Source: JAICLK01 sp963810525
Lineage (GTDB): Bacteria; Patescibacteriota; Saccharimonadia; Saccharimonadales; UBA4665
DNA: 64,000 nt
Reading direction: 5' to 3'
Assembly (NCBI GenBank): GCA_963810525.1
Contig: CAWENB010000006.1
Coordinates: forward strand, 62,001-126,000
A program made the position numbers and the translations under genes. Below, piece by piece: positions 49,048 to 58,388 of this stretch. Every line of letters starts with the position of its first letter. Position 1 is the first letter of the stretch. A model generated the notes under the pieces. It searched no databases, was not told the DNA's origin, and worked only from the letters and a program-made list of their open reading frames with translations.

Positions 49048-50843
49048 GTTAGCTCATTAATAATTCTGTCGACGATTTCATCCGGGCTTTGACCGTGTGC
49101 TTCTATTACTATATCAGCTGCGGCTTGGTACGCGGCTTTCCGCTTTTGTTCCAGATCGGTCATTTCGGTTTTCAAATTTGCCTCGTCCGTGAGTGGCGGG
49201 CGGTCGGGATCATTAGCAATCCGGACCATACTGTCATTAACAGTGGTGTGCAGCAGCACAACGATGCAGCTTGATTGTAAATTGTCGACGTTTCGCGATA
49301 CGGTTACGACTCCTCCACCCGTGGCGATGATTTGATCGTGTTTTTGGGTGACTTCTTCGACGAGTTTTGTTTCTATATTCCTGAAATAGGGCCAGCCATG
49401 ACGGCCGACAATGTCGGCGACCGAGCGGCTTTCGCGCTGCTGTATTAAATCGTCAAGATCAACGAAGGTCCGTTGATAACGCTCGGCCAGCAGGCGTCCC
49501 ACGGTAGTCTTGCCCGATCCGCGCATGCCGATGAGCGCGATGTTGGTTTTGACACTGACGCCAATATGGCTTAAAACGTCCCAAAAATTTGGGAATGTCT
49601 TTGAAACCACCAGGGGATTTCTGATGCCTATGACGGATAATTTCGTCCCCGCGACCGCGAATGACATGGCCATCCGGTGGTCATTATAGGTGTCGATAAT
49701 GGCCGCCTGTGGTTTTCCGCCTTCGACGGTGAGTGAATCGCGGGTGGCCCGGGTGTGAATCCCCATTTTGCGAAGTTCGCGCTGCAAGGCAACAATGCGC
49801 TCGGTTTCTTTTACGCGAAGCGATTGAGTTCCCGTGATGTGTGTCGTGCCGTCGGCAAACGCGCTTAATACGGCAAGCGTTTGCGCTTGATCGGGACAGT
49901 TCTCCATGTTGACGTTGACCGGCTGTACGCCGCGGCCGCGCACCTGGATGCTTTTATGATGCCGAATGACCGTATTGCCCATCGATTCGAGAATGTCCAA
50001 AAACTGCAAGTCGCCCTGCGCCGAATCCGGGTTCAATCCGTACACGGTTATATCCATCCCGCTCAAGGCAGCGACGGCGAAAAAATAGCAGGCACTTGAG
50101 ACGTCTCCCTCTACCGCGTATTGTTTTCGAGAGTAAACCTGGCCCTCCGGAACGCGGTATTCATGGAAGCCTTCATTATAAACAGTGACGCCGAATTTTC
50201 GCATGATATCAATGGTCATCGAAATATAAGGTTTCGAGACCTGCTCTCCGTTTACCATGACGGTCACGCCGCCGACAGCCGGAGCAACCATCAACAAGGC
50301 GCTCACGAACATGCTGCTGATGCTGCCGTCGACATACAACGTCTGAGGACGAAGCGAAGACGAGTTAACCCGAACGGGTGGAAAACCCTCTACGCCCAGG
50401 TAATCGATGTCAGCGCCCCACCCACGCAGGGCATCGACCAGACCGGCAACTGGCCGCTCGTTCAGGTGGCCGTTGCCGTGCAGAATTTTAGTTCCCGGCA
50501 CAACACAGGCTAGGGCAAGCATAAATCTGATGGTCGTACCGGATAAATTGGCGTTGAGCTCGTAAGTTTCTTCGGTGACGTTACGGATGTCGCCGCGAAC
50601 GATCAGACTTGAGCCATCCCGATCGACGCCGATGCCGAGCGTTTCCAGACAATTAATCATGGCTTCCGTATCGTCGCTGAATAGCGGATTCTGTATTCGT
50701 ACCGGATGACTAACCTGGGCTCCAAGCAATAACGCCCGGTTTGTGTAACTCTTTGAGCCGGGTATCCTGAGGGAAGCCGGACCCGGATTGAGGGGCGGCG
50801 ATATGACGTACATGTCGGCCATTCGGTTAGCTTGCTTATTCAT
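49044..50843 (-). CDS. aroA-aroK: EPSP synthase-shikimate kinase fusion (AroA-AroK)
   Basis: A 599-residue bifunctional protein. Residues about 15-430 are EPSP synthase (PGSKSYTNRALLLG, GNGHLNERPV, DGSISSMFVSALLM, LRVKETERIVAL, YNDHRMAMSFAV). About 432-599 are shikimate kinase with P-loop GMRGSGKTT, FVDLDDLI, FRNIETKLV and ATGGGVV. It therefore catalyses steps 5 and 6 in one chain; in step order the kinase acts before the synthase. Separate genes are the rule in most bacteria. AAGGA is 8 nt before the ATG. Confidence 0.93.
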   Translation of the reverse strand: MNKQANRMADMYVISPPLNPGPASLRIPGSKSYTNRALLLGAQVSHPVRIQNPLFSDDTEAMINCLETLGIGVDRDGSSLIVRGDIRNVTEETYELNANLSGTTIRFMLALACVVPGTKILHGNGHLNERPVAGLVDALRGWGADIDYLGVEGFPPVRVNSSSLRPQTLYVDGSISSMFVSALLMVAPAVGGVTVMVNGEQVSKPYISMTIDIMRKFGVTVYNEGFHEYRVPEGQVYSRKQYAVEGDVSSACYFFAVAALSGMDITVYGLNPDSAQGDLQFLDILESMGNTVIRHHKSIQVRGRGVQPVNVNMENCPDQAQTLAVLSAFADGTTHITGTQSLRVKETERIVALQRELRKMGIHTRATRDSLTVEGGKPQAAIIDTYNDHRMAMSFAVAGTKLSVIGIRNPLVVSKTFPNFWDVLSHIGVSVKTNIALIGMRGSGKTTVGRLLAERYQRTFVDLDDLIQQRESRSVADIVGRHGWPYFRNIETKLVEEVTQKHDQIIATGGGVVTVSRNVDNLQSSCIVVLLHTTVNDSMVRIANDPDRPPLTDEANLKTEMTDLEQKRKAAYQAAADIVIEAHGQSPDEIVDRIINELT

Positions 50844-50897
50844 ACACTGAATCCTTAAAAGGCTTGTCCGTTAATAGCGGCAATTCAATCTGCGTTA

Positions 50898-53261
50898 TCA
50901 TCTATGCAGCTCGTCCTCAACTTGTTTTATAGCAATTCTGGTCTTCACGATGGTGTCCGGTGTCAGGGAGATACTGTCGATGCCGGTTTCCACTAAAAAG
51001 CGCGCGAACTCCGGCGAGTCGGACGGCGCCTGCCCGCACAGGCCAACCTTGGTATGCGATTGCTTGCCGATTTGTACGACATGACGGATAAGTTTCTTGA
51101 CCGCCTCGTTGTTCTCATTGTAAATGTGGGCCACCGTGTGGTTGTCTCGGTCAACACCAAGCGTCAACTGGGTCAGATCGTTCGAACCGATAGAGAAGCC
51201 GTCAAACAGCTCGGCGAATTCCTCGGCCAGGATGACATTGGACGGTATTTCGATCATGACGAAGGCTTCAAAACCATTTTCGCCCCGTTCCAAACCTTGT
51301 TCGGACATAATCCGCAGCACCTGCCGGGCTTCGTTCGGGTCCCGGCAAAACGGCACCATGGCTTTGATATTGGTTAGACCAAAGTCACCGCGGACTTTCT
51401 TAATTGCCCGGCACTCAAGTTCAAAGGCTTGCCGGTAAGCATCGCTGTAATAACGGCTGGCGCCGCGCCATCCGATCATCGGATTGTGCTCGTCTGGCTC
51501 AAATTGTTTGCCGCCGATCAGGTTGGCGTATTCGTTCGTTTTTAAGTCGCTGAAGCGGATAATGACGTCGTTCGGGTAAAAAGCGGCACCGATAATGCCG
51601 ACGCCTTCGGCCAACTTATCTATGAAATACTGCCGCAAATCGTCGTAGCCTTTAGTGAGCGCAAGGATTGTTTGGCGGGTTTGACGGTCGGTGACTTCAT
51701 GAAAGCGCAGGAGCGCCAGCGGGTGGATTTTGATGTGCGAATTGATGATGAATTCTTCCCGGGCCAGACCGATGCCGTCATTCGGCAAATGGGCGTATTG
51801 GAAAGCAAGGTCAGGCGAACCGATATTCATCATAATTTTGGTTTTCGGCCGGGGTAAGTCCGATATATCGGTTTTTTCGACTTCGAAGTTTAGCAACCCT
51901 TCAAACACCTGGCCTTCGTCGCCGCCGGCGCAGCTGACCGTAACCGGTTTGTCGGCGGGGATGACGGACGTTCCGTTGCTGGTGCCGACGACGCAAGGTA
52001 TACCCAACTCGCGCGATACGATAGCGGCATGGCAGGTGCGGCCGCCGTTGTCGGTGACGATGGCGCCGGCCCGTTTCATGATCGGAACCCAGTCAGGGTC
52101 AGTCATTTCCGTGACCAGTACGTCTCCATCGCGGAAACGACCGATATCATGGACGCTCAAAATTTTATTTGCTGAACCCTGGCCGATTTTGTCGCCGACG
52201 CTCGTTCCCTTGACCAGTGTCTTACCGCTACCTGACAGGTGATATGTTGCAATGACATGGGAATTTTTGCGGGACTCGACGGTTTCGGCCCGGGCCTGGA
52301 CGATAAAGAGTTTTTCGCTGTCGCCGTCGAGCGCCCACTCGATATCCATAGGACGCCCATAGTGTTTTTCGATTTCCATGCCCCAGGCAGCCAGCTGCTT
52401 GACCTGTTTGTCGGTAATGGAGAACTGCTCCTGGTCACGCCTGCTCACCGCAATATTTTTGGTTTTGTTACCGCCAGTCGCAATCATTTTCAGTTTTTTG
52501 GAGCCGAGCTTCCGTCTTAGGATCGCGCCGGTTGGTTTGAACACGGTAAATTCGTCCGGATTGACGCGCCCTTGCACGATATTCTCGCCCAGCCCGTAAA
52601 TGGAGCTGACCACCACTACATTATGGAAGCCCGATTCGGTATCAATGGTAAACATGACGCCCGCCGCGCTGACATGCAGTGATGCCATTTGCTGAATACC
52701 GACGGATACTGCGGTATTCAGATGATCAAAACCATTTTCAACCCTGTATACGACGGCCCGTTCGGTAAACAGCGACGCGATGCATTTTTTAACGGCTTTC
52801 AGTACGTCGGCTTCGCCCTTCACATTCAAGTAGGATTCCTGCTGACCGGCAAAGGAGGCGTTTGGTAAATCCTCGGCAGTGGCCGACGAACGAACCGCCA
52901 CAACAAGGTTCGAGTGACGGCACAGTCGGCTTAACTCCCGGTAGCCACTGATTATGTCTTTGACGAGCTGTTCCGGAAACGACGCCTGCATGATGCGCGA
53001 TCTCGCCTGCGCGCTGGCAGCCGCGATGGTATCTAAATTATGCGTATCAAGCCCTGCCAGTGCTTGCCGGATGTCATCCCGTATGCCGGTGCTGTCGAGG
53101 AACAGATTATATGCGTCAGCAGTCGTAGCGAAGCCGTTCGGAACATTGATGCCTTTGGGTGTGAGATACCGGTACATTTCACCGAGCGAGGCGTTCTTGC
53201 CGCCGACTTCCGGCAATTCGTCTATCGTGATGTCTTTAAAAAATTTGATGTACTTATACAT
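50898..53261 (-). CDS. ppsA: Phosphoenolpyruvate synthase
   Basis: A 787-residue enzyme making PEP from pyruvate and ATP. N-terminal ATP-binding domain (VGGKNASLGEMYRYL, NASFAGQQESYLNV), phosphohistidine domain with catalytic His in GGRTCHAAIVSRELGIP, and the C-terminal TIM barrel (GIGLAREEFII, FSIGSNDLTQLTLGVDRD, GLCGQAPSD with catalytic Cys). ATG 53261 is chosen because an extended -10 TATAAT lies at 53296-53301 and an upstream in-frame ATG at 53297 falls inside it. In this operon its product feeds both DAHP synthase and EPSP synthase. Confidence 0.95.
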   Translation of the reverse strand: MYKYIKFFKDITIDELPEVGGKNASLGEMYRYLTPKGINVPNGFATTADAYNLFLDSTGIRDDIRQALAGLDTHNLDTIAAASAQARSRIMQASFPEQLVKDIISGYRELSRLCRHSNLVVAVRSSATAEDLPNASFAGQQESYLNVKGEADVLKAVKKCIASLFTERAVVYRVENGFDHLNTAVSVGIQQMASLHVSAAGVMFTIDTESGFHNVVVVSSIYGLGENIVQGRVNPDEFTVFKPTGAILRRKLGSKKLKMIATGGNKTKNIAVSRRDQEQFSITDKQVKQLAAWGMEIEKHYGRPMDIEWALDGDSEKLFIVQARAETVESRKNSHVIATYHLSGSGKTLVKGTSVGDKIGQGSANKILSVHDIGRFRDGDVLVTEMTDPDWVPIMKRAGAIVTDNGGRTCHAAIVSRELGIPCVVGTSNGTSVIPADKPVTVSCAGGDEGQVFEGLLNFEVEKTDISDLPRPKTKIMMNIGSPDLAFQYAHLPNDGIGLAREEFIINSHIKIHPLALLRFHEVTDRQTRQTILALTKGYDDLRQYFIDKLAEGVGIIGAAFYPNDVIIRFSDLKTNEYANLIGGKQFEPDEHNPMIGWRGASRYYSDAYRQAFELECRAIKKVRGDFGLTNIKAMVPFCRDPNEARQVLRIMSEQGLERGENGFEAFVMIEIPSNVILAEEFAELFDGFSIGSNDLTQLTLGVDRDNHTVAHIYNENNEAVKKLIRHVVQIGKQSHTKVGLCGQAPSDSPEFARFLVETGIDSISLTPDTIVKTRIAIKQVEDELHR

Positions 53262-53295
53262 GGCTTGCCTGTTTTGGTTTGCTGTTGCCTTAAGC

Positions 53296-53304
53296 ATTAT
53301 ACCA
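53296..53304 (-). promoter_or_regulatory. Internal promoter before ppsA
   Basis: On the minus strand TGG plus perfect TATAAT (53301-53296), start near 53289, about 28 nt before ppsA. It lets ppsA-aroAK-aroE-aroC be expressed separately from the upstream genes. Confidence 0.55.
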
Positions 53305-53363
53305 AGATTGGCTGCCGGCGGAGCGAGCAAGACTTGATTTTGGCTGAGTGGCAAAACAATTTC

Positions 53364-54044
53364 TTACGATGCCAGGATACGGAAGATAGACTCCAGGCGC
53401 TCTCGCGTGAACTGGCCTGGCGCGGACTGTTCGCTCAAGTCTCTCGGTGCAAAGACGAGAAAGTTGCCCCAGAGTGTGCCGAATATTCGCGTCGCGTCAC
53501 CATGTGGCCCCATGCCGGCTATGATGTGTTTTTGTCCGCGGGCTTTCAGCTTTTGCTGTAATTCAAGCAGGTGGATGGCATCCGATTCGTGCCGGCAGAA
53601 CGTGGCGATCTTCAGGATGGTCGGGTGGTAGGTCCCGATAATGTCGGCGATACGCGTCAACTCTGGTGCTGGCGGCGTATCCTGATAATTGTGATATGAG
53701 GCTATAAGCTGCAGCTTCAGCTGCTCCTTGGCGACAATCGTCAGCTCGGCCTGCTGGGTGGGGACGTCAAGGTCGACATAAACGGGCGAGCCGCTTAAGC
53801 CTCGCAACAAGTCGAGCCGAGCGTCAAGCGGCATATGAATCGGTTCCAGGAGTTGCCGGCGAAAGAGCAATAGCAGTTTGTCCGGATAAGCATTGGCGAG
53901 ACCGGACACGAAATCGCGGTCAACGGCCTCAATGTAGTCGAGCCAAATTTCAAAATATGCATAATAGGCGCTATTTTGCGCAATCGTGTCCAGGACATCC
54001 TGCTTACTCGATTTTATAATTGGCAGACAATACTTCTCGGGCAT
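53364..54044 (-). CDS. aroD: 3-dehydroquinate dehydratase, type I
   Basis: A 226-residue class I dehydratase, which forms a Schiff base with dehydroquinate. Visible motifs: EIWLDYI (Glu), SYHNYQDTP (His-Asn), the Schiff-base Lys in ILKIATF and the C-terminal GMGPHGDATRIFGTLWGNFLVFAP. Class I is less common than class II in many bacteria. ATG 54044 sits 1 nt after the aroB stop; an upstream in-frame start would overlap aroB. Confidence 0.9.
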   Translation of the reverse strand: MPEKYCLPIIKSSKQDVLDTIAQNSAYYAYFEIWLDYIEAVDRDFVSGLANAYPDKLLLLFRRQLLEPIHMPLDARLDLLRGLSGSPVYVDLDVPTQQAELTIVAKEQLKLQLIASYHNYQDTPPAPELTRIADIIGTYHPTILKIATFCRHESDAIHLLELQQKLKARGQKHIIAGMGPHGDATRIFGTLWGNFLVFAPRDLSEQSAPGQFTRERLESIFRILAS

Positions 54045-54045
54045 A

Positions 54046-55128
54046 TCATGGCTCCATATTGCTCGTAATGGTTGTGGCAATGACGGCGTCGTCTAGCGAC
54101 TGATTGTACACCGCATGTCCTATTTGGGCGAGAAGCGTAAACATTATGACCTGGTTTTCATTCTTCTTATCGTCGCGCATTTTAGCGAACAGCTGATCCA
54201 TGGGGTAGTGCGGCGCGAATACTGGCAGTCCAGCGGCGGACAAAATCTGTTTGATCCGCTGTGCGTCGTTGGCCGAGATATAGCCGATCTGAACGGATAA
54301 GTCGGCTTCAATTGCCATACCGATAGCGATTGCTTCGCCGTGGAGCAGGGGATTGTCTGTATTCCACGACAGTGCTTCAATGGCGTGTCCGACCGTGTGG
54401 CCGAAGTTTACCAGCTTGCGCTCCCCGGTTTCGCGTTCGTCACGCGCGACGATGTCCGCCTTGATATGAATGGAGGCGGATATTAGGTCGGCTAACTCAT
54501 CGGCGGAGTATTGGAGGGGAAGTTTTTGTGCCAGTTTGTCGAAGTAGCCGGCGTCTTGTATTAGCCCGTGTTTGTACATTTCGGCGAAACCGGCGATCAG
54601 TTCACGTGGCGGCAGAGTCGCGAGTGTGCCGGTATCGATAAGGACCGCCGTCGGCTGAGCAAAGGTGCCTATAAAATTCTTGAGTTCATTAAAGTCAAAG
54701 CCGGTCTTGCCGCCGACACTGCTGTCTACTTGCGCCACCAGCGTGGTCGGGATCTGGGCGAATGCCACACCGCGCATGTAGGTCGAGGCCGCGAACGCCG
54801 CTATATCGCCTACAACGCCGCCACCCAGGATAATGACCAGGCTTTTGCGGTCACAGCCGGCTTCATGCATAGCGGTCCATATACGCTCGACGTTCGGCAG
54901 CTGCTTGGCCGATTCGCCGGCCGGCACGATCAATGAACCGTCAATTTTGGCAAGCACCTGTTGCAGCTTTGGTAACCACTGGTCGGCCACGTGCTCGTCG
55001 GTGATAACGAAAATCTTGGAATACTTATCGGTCTGCAAGAATTCATTGGCGCGTAGCAGTAAATTGCTGCCAACGATAATGTGGTAGGAGAGTTCATGCC
55101 CAGGAATCGCGAGCGTGATGTCTTGCAT
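54046..55128 (-). CDS. aroB: 3-dehydroquinate synthase
   Basis: A 360-residue NAD- and metal-dependent enzyme. Motifs GGGVVGDIAAFAASTYMRGV, PTTLVAQVDSSVGGKTGFD, NFIGTFAQP, the zinc ligands in AEMYKHGLIQD, FGHTVGHAIEA and LLHGEAIAIGM are all intact. It carries out the second shikimate step in the cytoplasm. ATG 55128 lies 5 nt after the DAHP synthase stop; the longer frame up to 55185 overlaps that gene. Confidence 0.95.
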   Translation of the reverse strand: MQDITLAIPGHELSYHIIVGSNLLLRANEFLQTDKYSKIFVITDEHVADQWLPKLQQVLAKIDGSLIVPAGESAKQLPNVERIWTAMHEAGCDRKSLVIILGGGVVGDIAAFAASTYMRGVAFAQIPTTLVAQVDSSVGGKTGFDFNELKNFIGTFAQPTAVLIDTGTLATLPPRELIAGFAEMYKHGLIQDAGYFDKLAQKLPLQYSADELADLISASIHIKADIVARDERETGERKLVNFGHTVGHAIEALSWNTDNPLLHGEAIAIGMAIEADLSVQIGYISANDAQRIKQILSAAGLPVFAPHYPMDQLFAKMRDDKKNENQVIMFTLLAQIGHAVYNQSLDDAVIATTITSNMEP

Positions 55129-55133
55129 AGGCG

Positions 55134-55913
55134 TTAGTATCTGCCGGGGTACATTCTGGCCATGTATTCGTCGAACTGTGGCCAAGTGACCTGTTGCTTG
55201 CTGTCGGTCCAGGCATGTTCGGGGTCGTGGTGCACTTCAATAACGACGCCGTCAAAGTTATACGGCGCGGCGGCATCGGCCATTTTAAAAACGTTCTCGA
55301 CACTACCGCCGGTGTGTGACGGGTCGAAAATCATCGGCAAGCCGGTAGACGTACGCATCTGCACCGCTGATTCGAAATTAACGACGTTGCGTAAGCCCAT
55401 CGGGTTATCATCGCTCGGAGACGGAGCAATACCGCGATAGCAGTTCAGGAGCCTCTCTTTCGGAAAACCGGCGTCCAGAATGTGCTCGAAAATGCCTGCC
55501 CAGTGCTTGTCATTCGGCCATGGCTGGTTCTTGACCATTAGCCACACCCGCGTATCGCGGGCGGCTTCCCAGGCAATCGCTCGCTGCAAAAAGTGGTTCT
55601 GATTGCGCGCGCCGATCCAAACCAACAGCCTGCCGCCTTCTTTGAGGTGCGGCAAGGTCGCTTCCATTGCCATGGTCACATGGTCAGGGAACATCACCTC
55701 AAGTCCGGGGTTCAGCCCTTCCCGGGCGACTTTCGTAAGCAAATATAGCCCTTTTTCTTTCAACCCGTCAAAAGCCGGAACGTCGCGCGGTTTCCAGAGG
55801 TTGGTCCTTAAGAAGTCAACGCCGCGCTTGCCTGCTTCCTGGATGGCAATACCCATCTGTTCGTCGGATTCTGCTGAGCAGGGTCCGGCGATAACTATTG
55901 GTTTTTGCGTCAC
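55134..55913 (-). CDS. 3-deoxy-7-phosphoheptulonate synthase (short class I)
   Basis: A 259-residue DAHP synthase of the type fused to chorismate mutase in Bacteroidetes: IAGPCSAESDEQ, NLWKPRDVPAF, LLVWIGARNQNHFLQRAIAWEA, VKNQPWP, YRGIAPS and FDPSHTGGSV. It condenses PEP with erythrose 4-phosphate, the entry step. No regulatory ACT-type or mutase domain is attached, so feedback control may be absent or exerted otherwise. KDO8P synthase is a distant alternative but context decides. GTG start with AAGGAG 7 nt upstream; first gene of the operon. Confidence 0.9.
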   Translation of the reverse strand: MTQKPIVIAGPCSAESDEQMGIAIQEAGKRGVDFLRTNLWKPRDVPAFDGLKEKGLYLLTKVAREGLNPGLEVMFPDHVTMAMEATLPHLKEGGRLLVWIGARNQNHFLQRAIAWEAARDTRVWLMVKNQPWPNDKHWAGIFEHILDAGFPKERLLNCYRGIAPSPSDDNPMGLRNVVNFESAVQMRTSTGLPMIFDPSHTGGSVENVFKMADAAAPYNFDGVVIEVHHDPEHAWTDSKQQVTWPQFDEYMARMYPGRY

Positions 55914-55957
55914 GAAGCGTCTCCTTATCGATTTTTATCTTGAGTGTTCTCGTAACA

Positions 55958-55986
55958 ATAATAGCGTATCTGAACAGGTTCGCCAA
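55958..55986 (-). promoter_or_regulatory. Promoter of the shikimate operon
   Basis: On the minus strand TTGGCG (55986-55981), 17 bp, TATTAT (55963-55958); leader about 38 nt with AAGGAG before GTG 55913. The remaining intergenic space to 56224 shows no other element that I can support. Confidence 0.55.
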
Positions 55987-56224
55987 ACCTAACCATGAGC
56001 GCCATGAAACATCGTGTATAGATCACCTGTTTTTATTACAAACCAGCGATTATATACTTGAAGCTTGCAACCTACCCTTGAAACGAGAATTTTAGAAGAC
56101 GCTTCCAAGACTTCCATTGTTGGGCCCGACCACGATTTGCTTAATTAATGAATCTCACCGTTTCGCCTGGTTGCGGAAGCGCATGTGGACAGCTAAAATG
56201 AGGCTGAGTAAACGTGTCCTTTTC

Positions 56225-57457
56225 ATGCAAAAAATCCTTGCCGAAAAATATCCCTGGAGAAGTAGACAATACGGGCGCTTTATTTTCCTTCGCAGCCTCG
56301 TCGTTATAGCGTTTGCCGTCGTCGGGGGCCTGATGCTCGTTAATTCTCATGCCGCCACGTTCGCCACCTCCGCGGAAGCGGAGAGCGGCACTGTATCGGG
56401 TAATGCCAGCATTATTTCCGACGGCAATGCTTCCGGAGCTCACGCCGTGAAGTTCGGCAGTGCCACCGTGTCTACCGGCACTACCTTTGGCATGGCGCTT
56501 GGCGGCAGCTATCAAAGTCTCAGCGCTGCCGATCTGAACAGAAGATTTGCCGATATGGAGGCGATGGGCGTTCAGTGGGTGCGTTTTGACATCTCCTGGG
56601 CGGACATCCAGAGTAGCGGCAGCTCATCATACATTTGGGCGCCTTACGATGCCGTGGTGCATGCAGCACGGCAGCATAACCTCAACATCCTTGCCATGAT
56701 GGGCTATGCGCCGCAATGGGCACAGCAAACATCGTGCGCCGGTCAGTTCGCCTGTCCGCCGAATGGGACAAGTTCGTTCGCTACCTTTGCCGCGGCTGCC
56801 GCCAAGCACTATGAATCACTCGGTGTATCCTACTGGGAAATCTGGAATGAGCCGAACATAACCAACTTTTGGTTGACACCGAACGCGGCAGCCTATACAG
56901 GATTACTTAAAGCCGCATATACAGCCATCAAACAAGCCAACCCCTCGGCAACGGTCATATCGGCCGGTCTATCAGACGCCGCCACCGATGGCACCAATAT
57001 TGCACCGTACGATTTTGCCCAGGATATGTATACTGCAGGTGTCCATGGCTATTTTGATGCATTTGGCGACCACCCATACTGCTATTCGGATCCCAACTAC
57101 TGCCCGGCTACGACTGGTGTCGGGAATGGATGGTCGGTCATGGCGCTGACATCGCAGAATATCCGTGCCTTGATGGTGGCTAATGGCGATGGTGGCAAAA
57201 AGATCTGGATGACGGAATTTGGTGCGCCGACTGGAGGTGACCCGACTTCGCAGGTCACTGAAGCGCAGCAGGCCAAGATGATGCAGGAGGCCTACGCGCT
57301 GGCTGCCAGTTACAGCTGGGCGGGTCCGCTCTTCTGGTATTCCTATCAGGATGCCGGCACCGACAATACCACAGTAGAAGATTGGTTCGGTGTAGTTCGG
57401 GCGGACGGCAGTGACAAGCCTGCCTATACGACCTACAAGCAGTTGACTGGCAAGTAG
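56225..57457 (+). CDS. Secreted glycoside hydrolase (clan A, GH39/GH5-like)
   Basis: A 410-residue exported enzyme. Signal peptide/anchor at about 20-44 (FLRSLVVIAFAVVGGLMLVNSHA), a short Ser/Gly-rich binding-type segment (FATSAEAESGTVSGNASI, GAHAVKFGS; half of a CBM6/35-like motif), then a TIM-barrel with acid/base Glu in WEIWNEPN and nucleophile Glu in KIWMTEFGAPT. It cleaves a beta-linked polysaccharide outside the cell. The start at 56225 is a best guess: a TGGACA-17 bp-TAAACG pair precedes it, and longer frames reach 56117 without a better signal. Confidence 0.82.
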   Translation: MQKILAEKYPWRSRQYGRFIFLRSLVVIAFAVVGGLMLVNSHAATFATSAEAESGTVSGNASIISDGNASGAHAVKFGSATVSTGTTFGMALGGSYQSLSAADLNRRFADMEAMGVQWVRFDISWADIQSSGSSSYIWAPYDAVVHAARQHNLNILAMMGYAPQWAQQTSCAGQFACPPNGTSSFATFAAAAAKHYESLGVSYWEIWNEPNITNFWLTPNAAAYTGLLKAAYTAIKQANPSATVISAGLSDAATDGTNIAPYDFAQDMYTAGVHGYFDAFGDHPYCYSDPNYCPATTGVGNGWSVMALTSQNIRALMVANGDGGKKIWMTEFGAPTGGDPTSQVTEAQQAKMMQEAYALAASYSWAGPLFWYSYQDAGTDNTTVEDWFGVVRADGSDKPAYTTYKQLTGK

Positions 57458-57491
57458 TGTTTATTGAAGTAAATAATTGCCTAAAAACCCA

Positions 57492-58382
57492 ATGGAAACG
57501 AATGCGGTACTGAATCATCACCGGGCGGTCTTAGACAGGGAGCGCGAATTTATCATTGCTCATCAGAAAGAGCTGGTATCTCAATGTAGTGGTTTTGCTC
57601 GGGTCTTGGAGGTTATTTCCGGTATCGCTGCCGGAAAGCGGCCTGAGGATTTTACCAGGCAGTATGTCTGGCCACGGATTGGCGCGAAATTATTCGATGT
57701 TATCAATGGGGTCATGTCGGGTAAGGACGTCGCGGATCGCTTCGATCAAGCCTTGCATATTATTGGCAGCATAGTGGTGCCGATGTGCGACATGAGCACG
57801 ACGGCTACAACTGCTCGCGCCGCCGCCTATATTAATGAATACCCCGGTCGATGCAAGGATACCGAGAGGACCTTTCACGACACGCTGCAACAGGCAAAAC
57901 ATGGTAACTATGCCGGTCAAAGCCAGGTACGCGTTTATCACAGTGCCGCAGGGGTGCCGCTGGTGCTGCAAAAAGAAACCCAGTATGCTTCGGGTTTGGC
58001 CCTCGCCCCGTTCACGATTACCGACTCAGAAATGCACGTTAACGTTGAAGCCACTGGATTTGCCCATGTCCCGGCGGGTACCGTTGTTGGTCTGCGCAGC
58101 GAGCAGGGTAATCGATCCGGCAATCGAAAACGCAAAGGTTGTCAGTATTCGACGTGGACGGTGGACGGTCCGGTGGCTCTGCGGCCGGTGAGGCTGAGCG
58201 CCTGGGCCTACGCTGATCCACTTGACCGGGCTATATTCGCCGTCGAGACTACGAATATGGGTAGTCTCGACGGGTATAACCTAGAACGAGGAGCGAGGCT
58301 TACGGGGCATAGCCTTGGCGATTTTCAGAACGCCGCTGGAAATATTATGGAGTTTTGCGGCGTAGCGACCGCGCGGGACTGA
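57492..58382 (+). CDS. Unknown protein
   Basis: A 296-residue soluble protein with no recognised motif. The middle (AAAYINEYPGRCKDTERTFHDTLQQAKHGNYAG) is helical, the end mixes beta segments (FAHVPAGTVVGLRSEQGN, TWTVDGPVALRPVRLSAWAYADP). No signal peptide. ATG 57492 is used; a TTG at 57477 is possible. It follows the glycoside hydrolase by 34 nt and could be co-transcribed. Convergent with enolase. Confidence 0.55.
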   Translation: METNAVLNHHRAVLDREREFIIAHQKELVSQCSGFARVLEVISGIAAGKRPEDFTRQYVWPRIGAKLFDVINGVMSGKDVADRFDQALHIIGSIVVPMCDMSTTATTARAAAYINEYPGRCKDTERTFHDTLQQAKHGNYAGQSQVRVYHSAAGVPLVLQKETQYASGLALAPFTITDSEMHVNVEATGFAHVPAGTVVGLRSEQGNRSGNRKRKGCQYSTWTVDGPVALRPVRLSAWAYADPLDRAIFAVETTNMGSLDGYNLERGARLTGHSLGDFQNAAGNIMEFCGVATARD

Positions 58383-58388
58383 CGGTTT

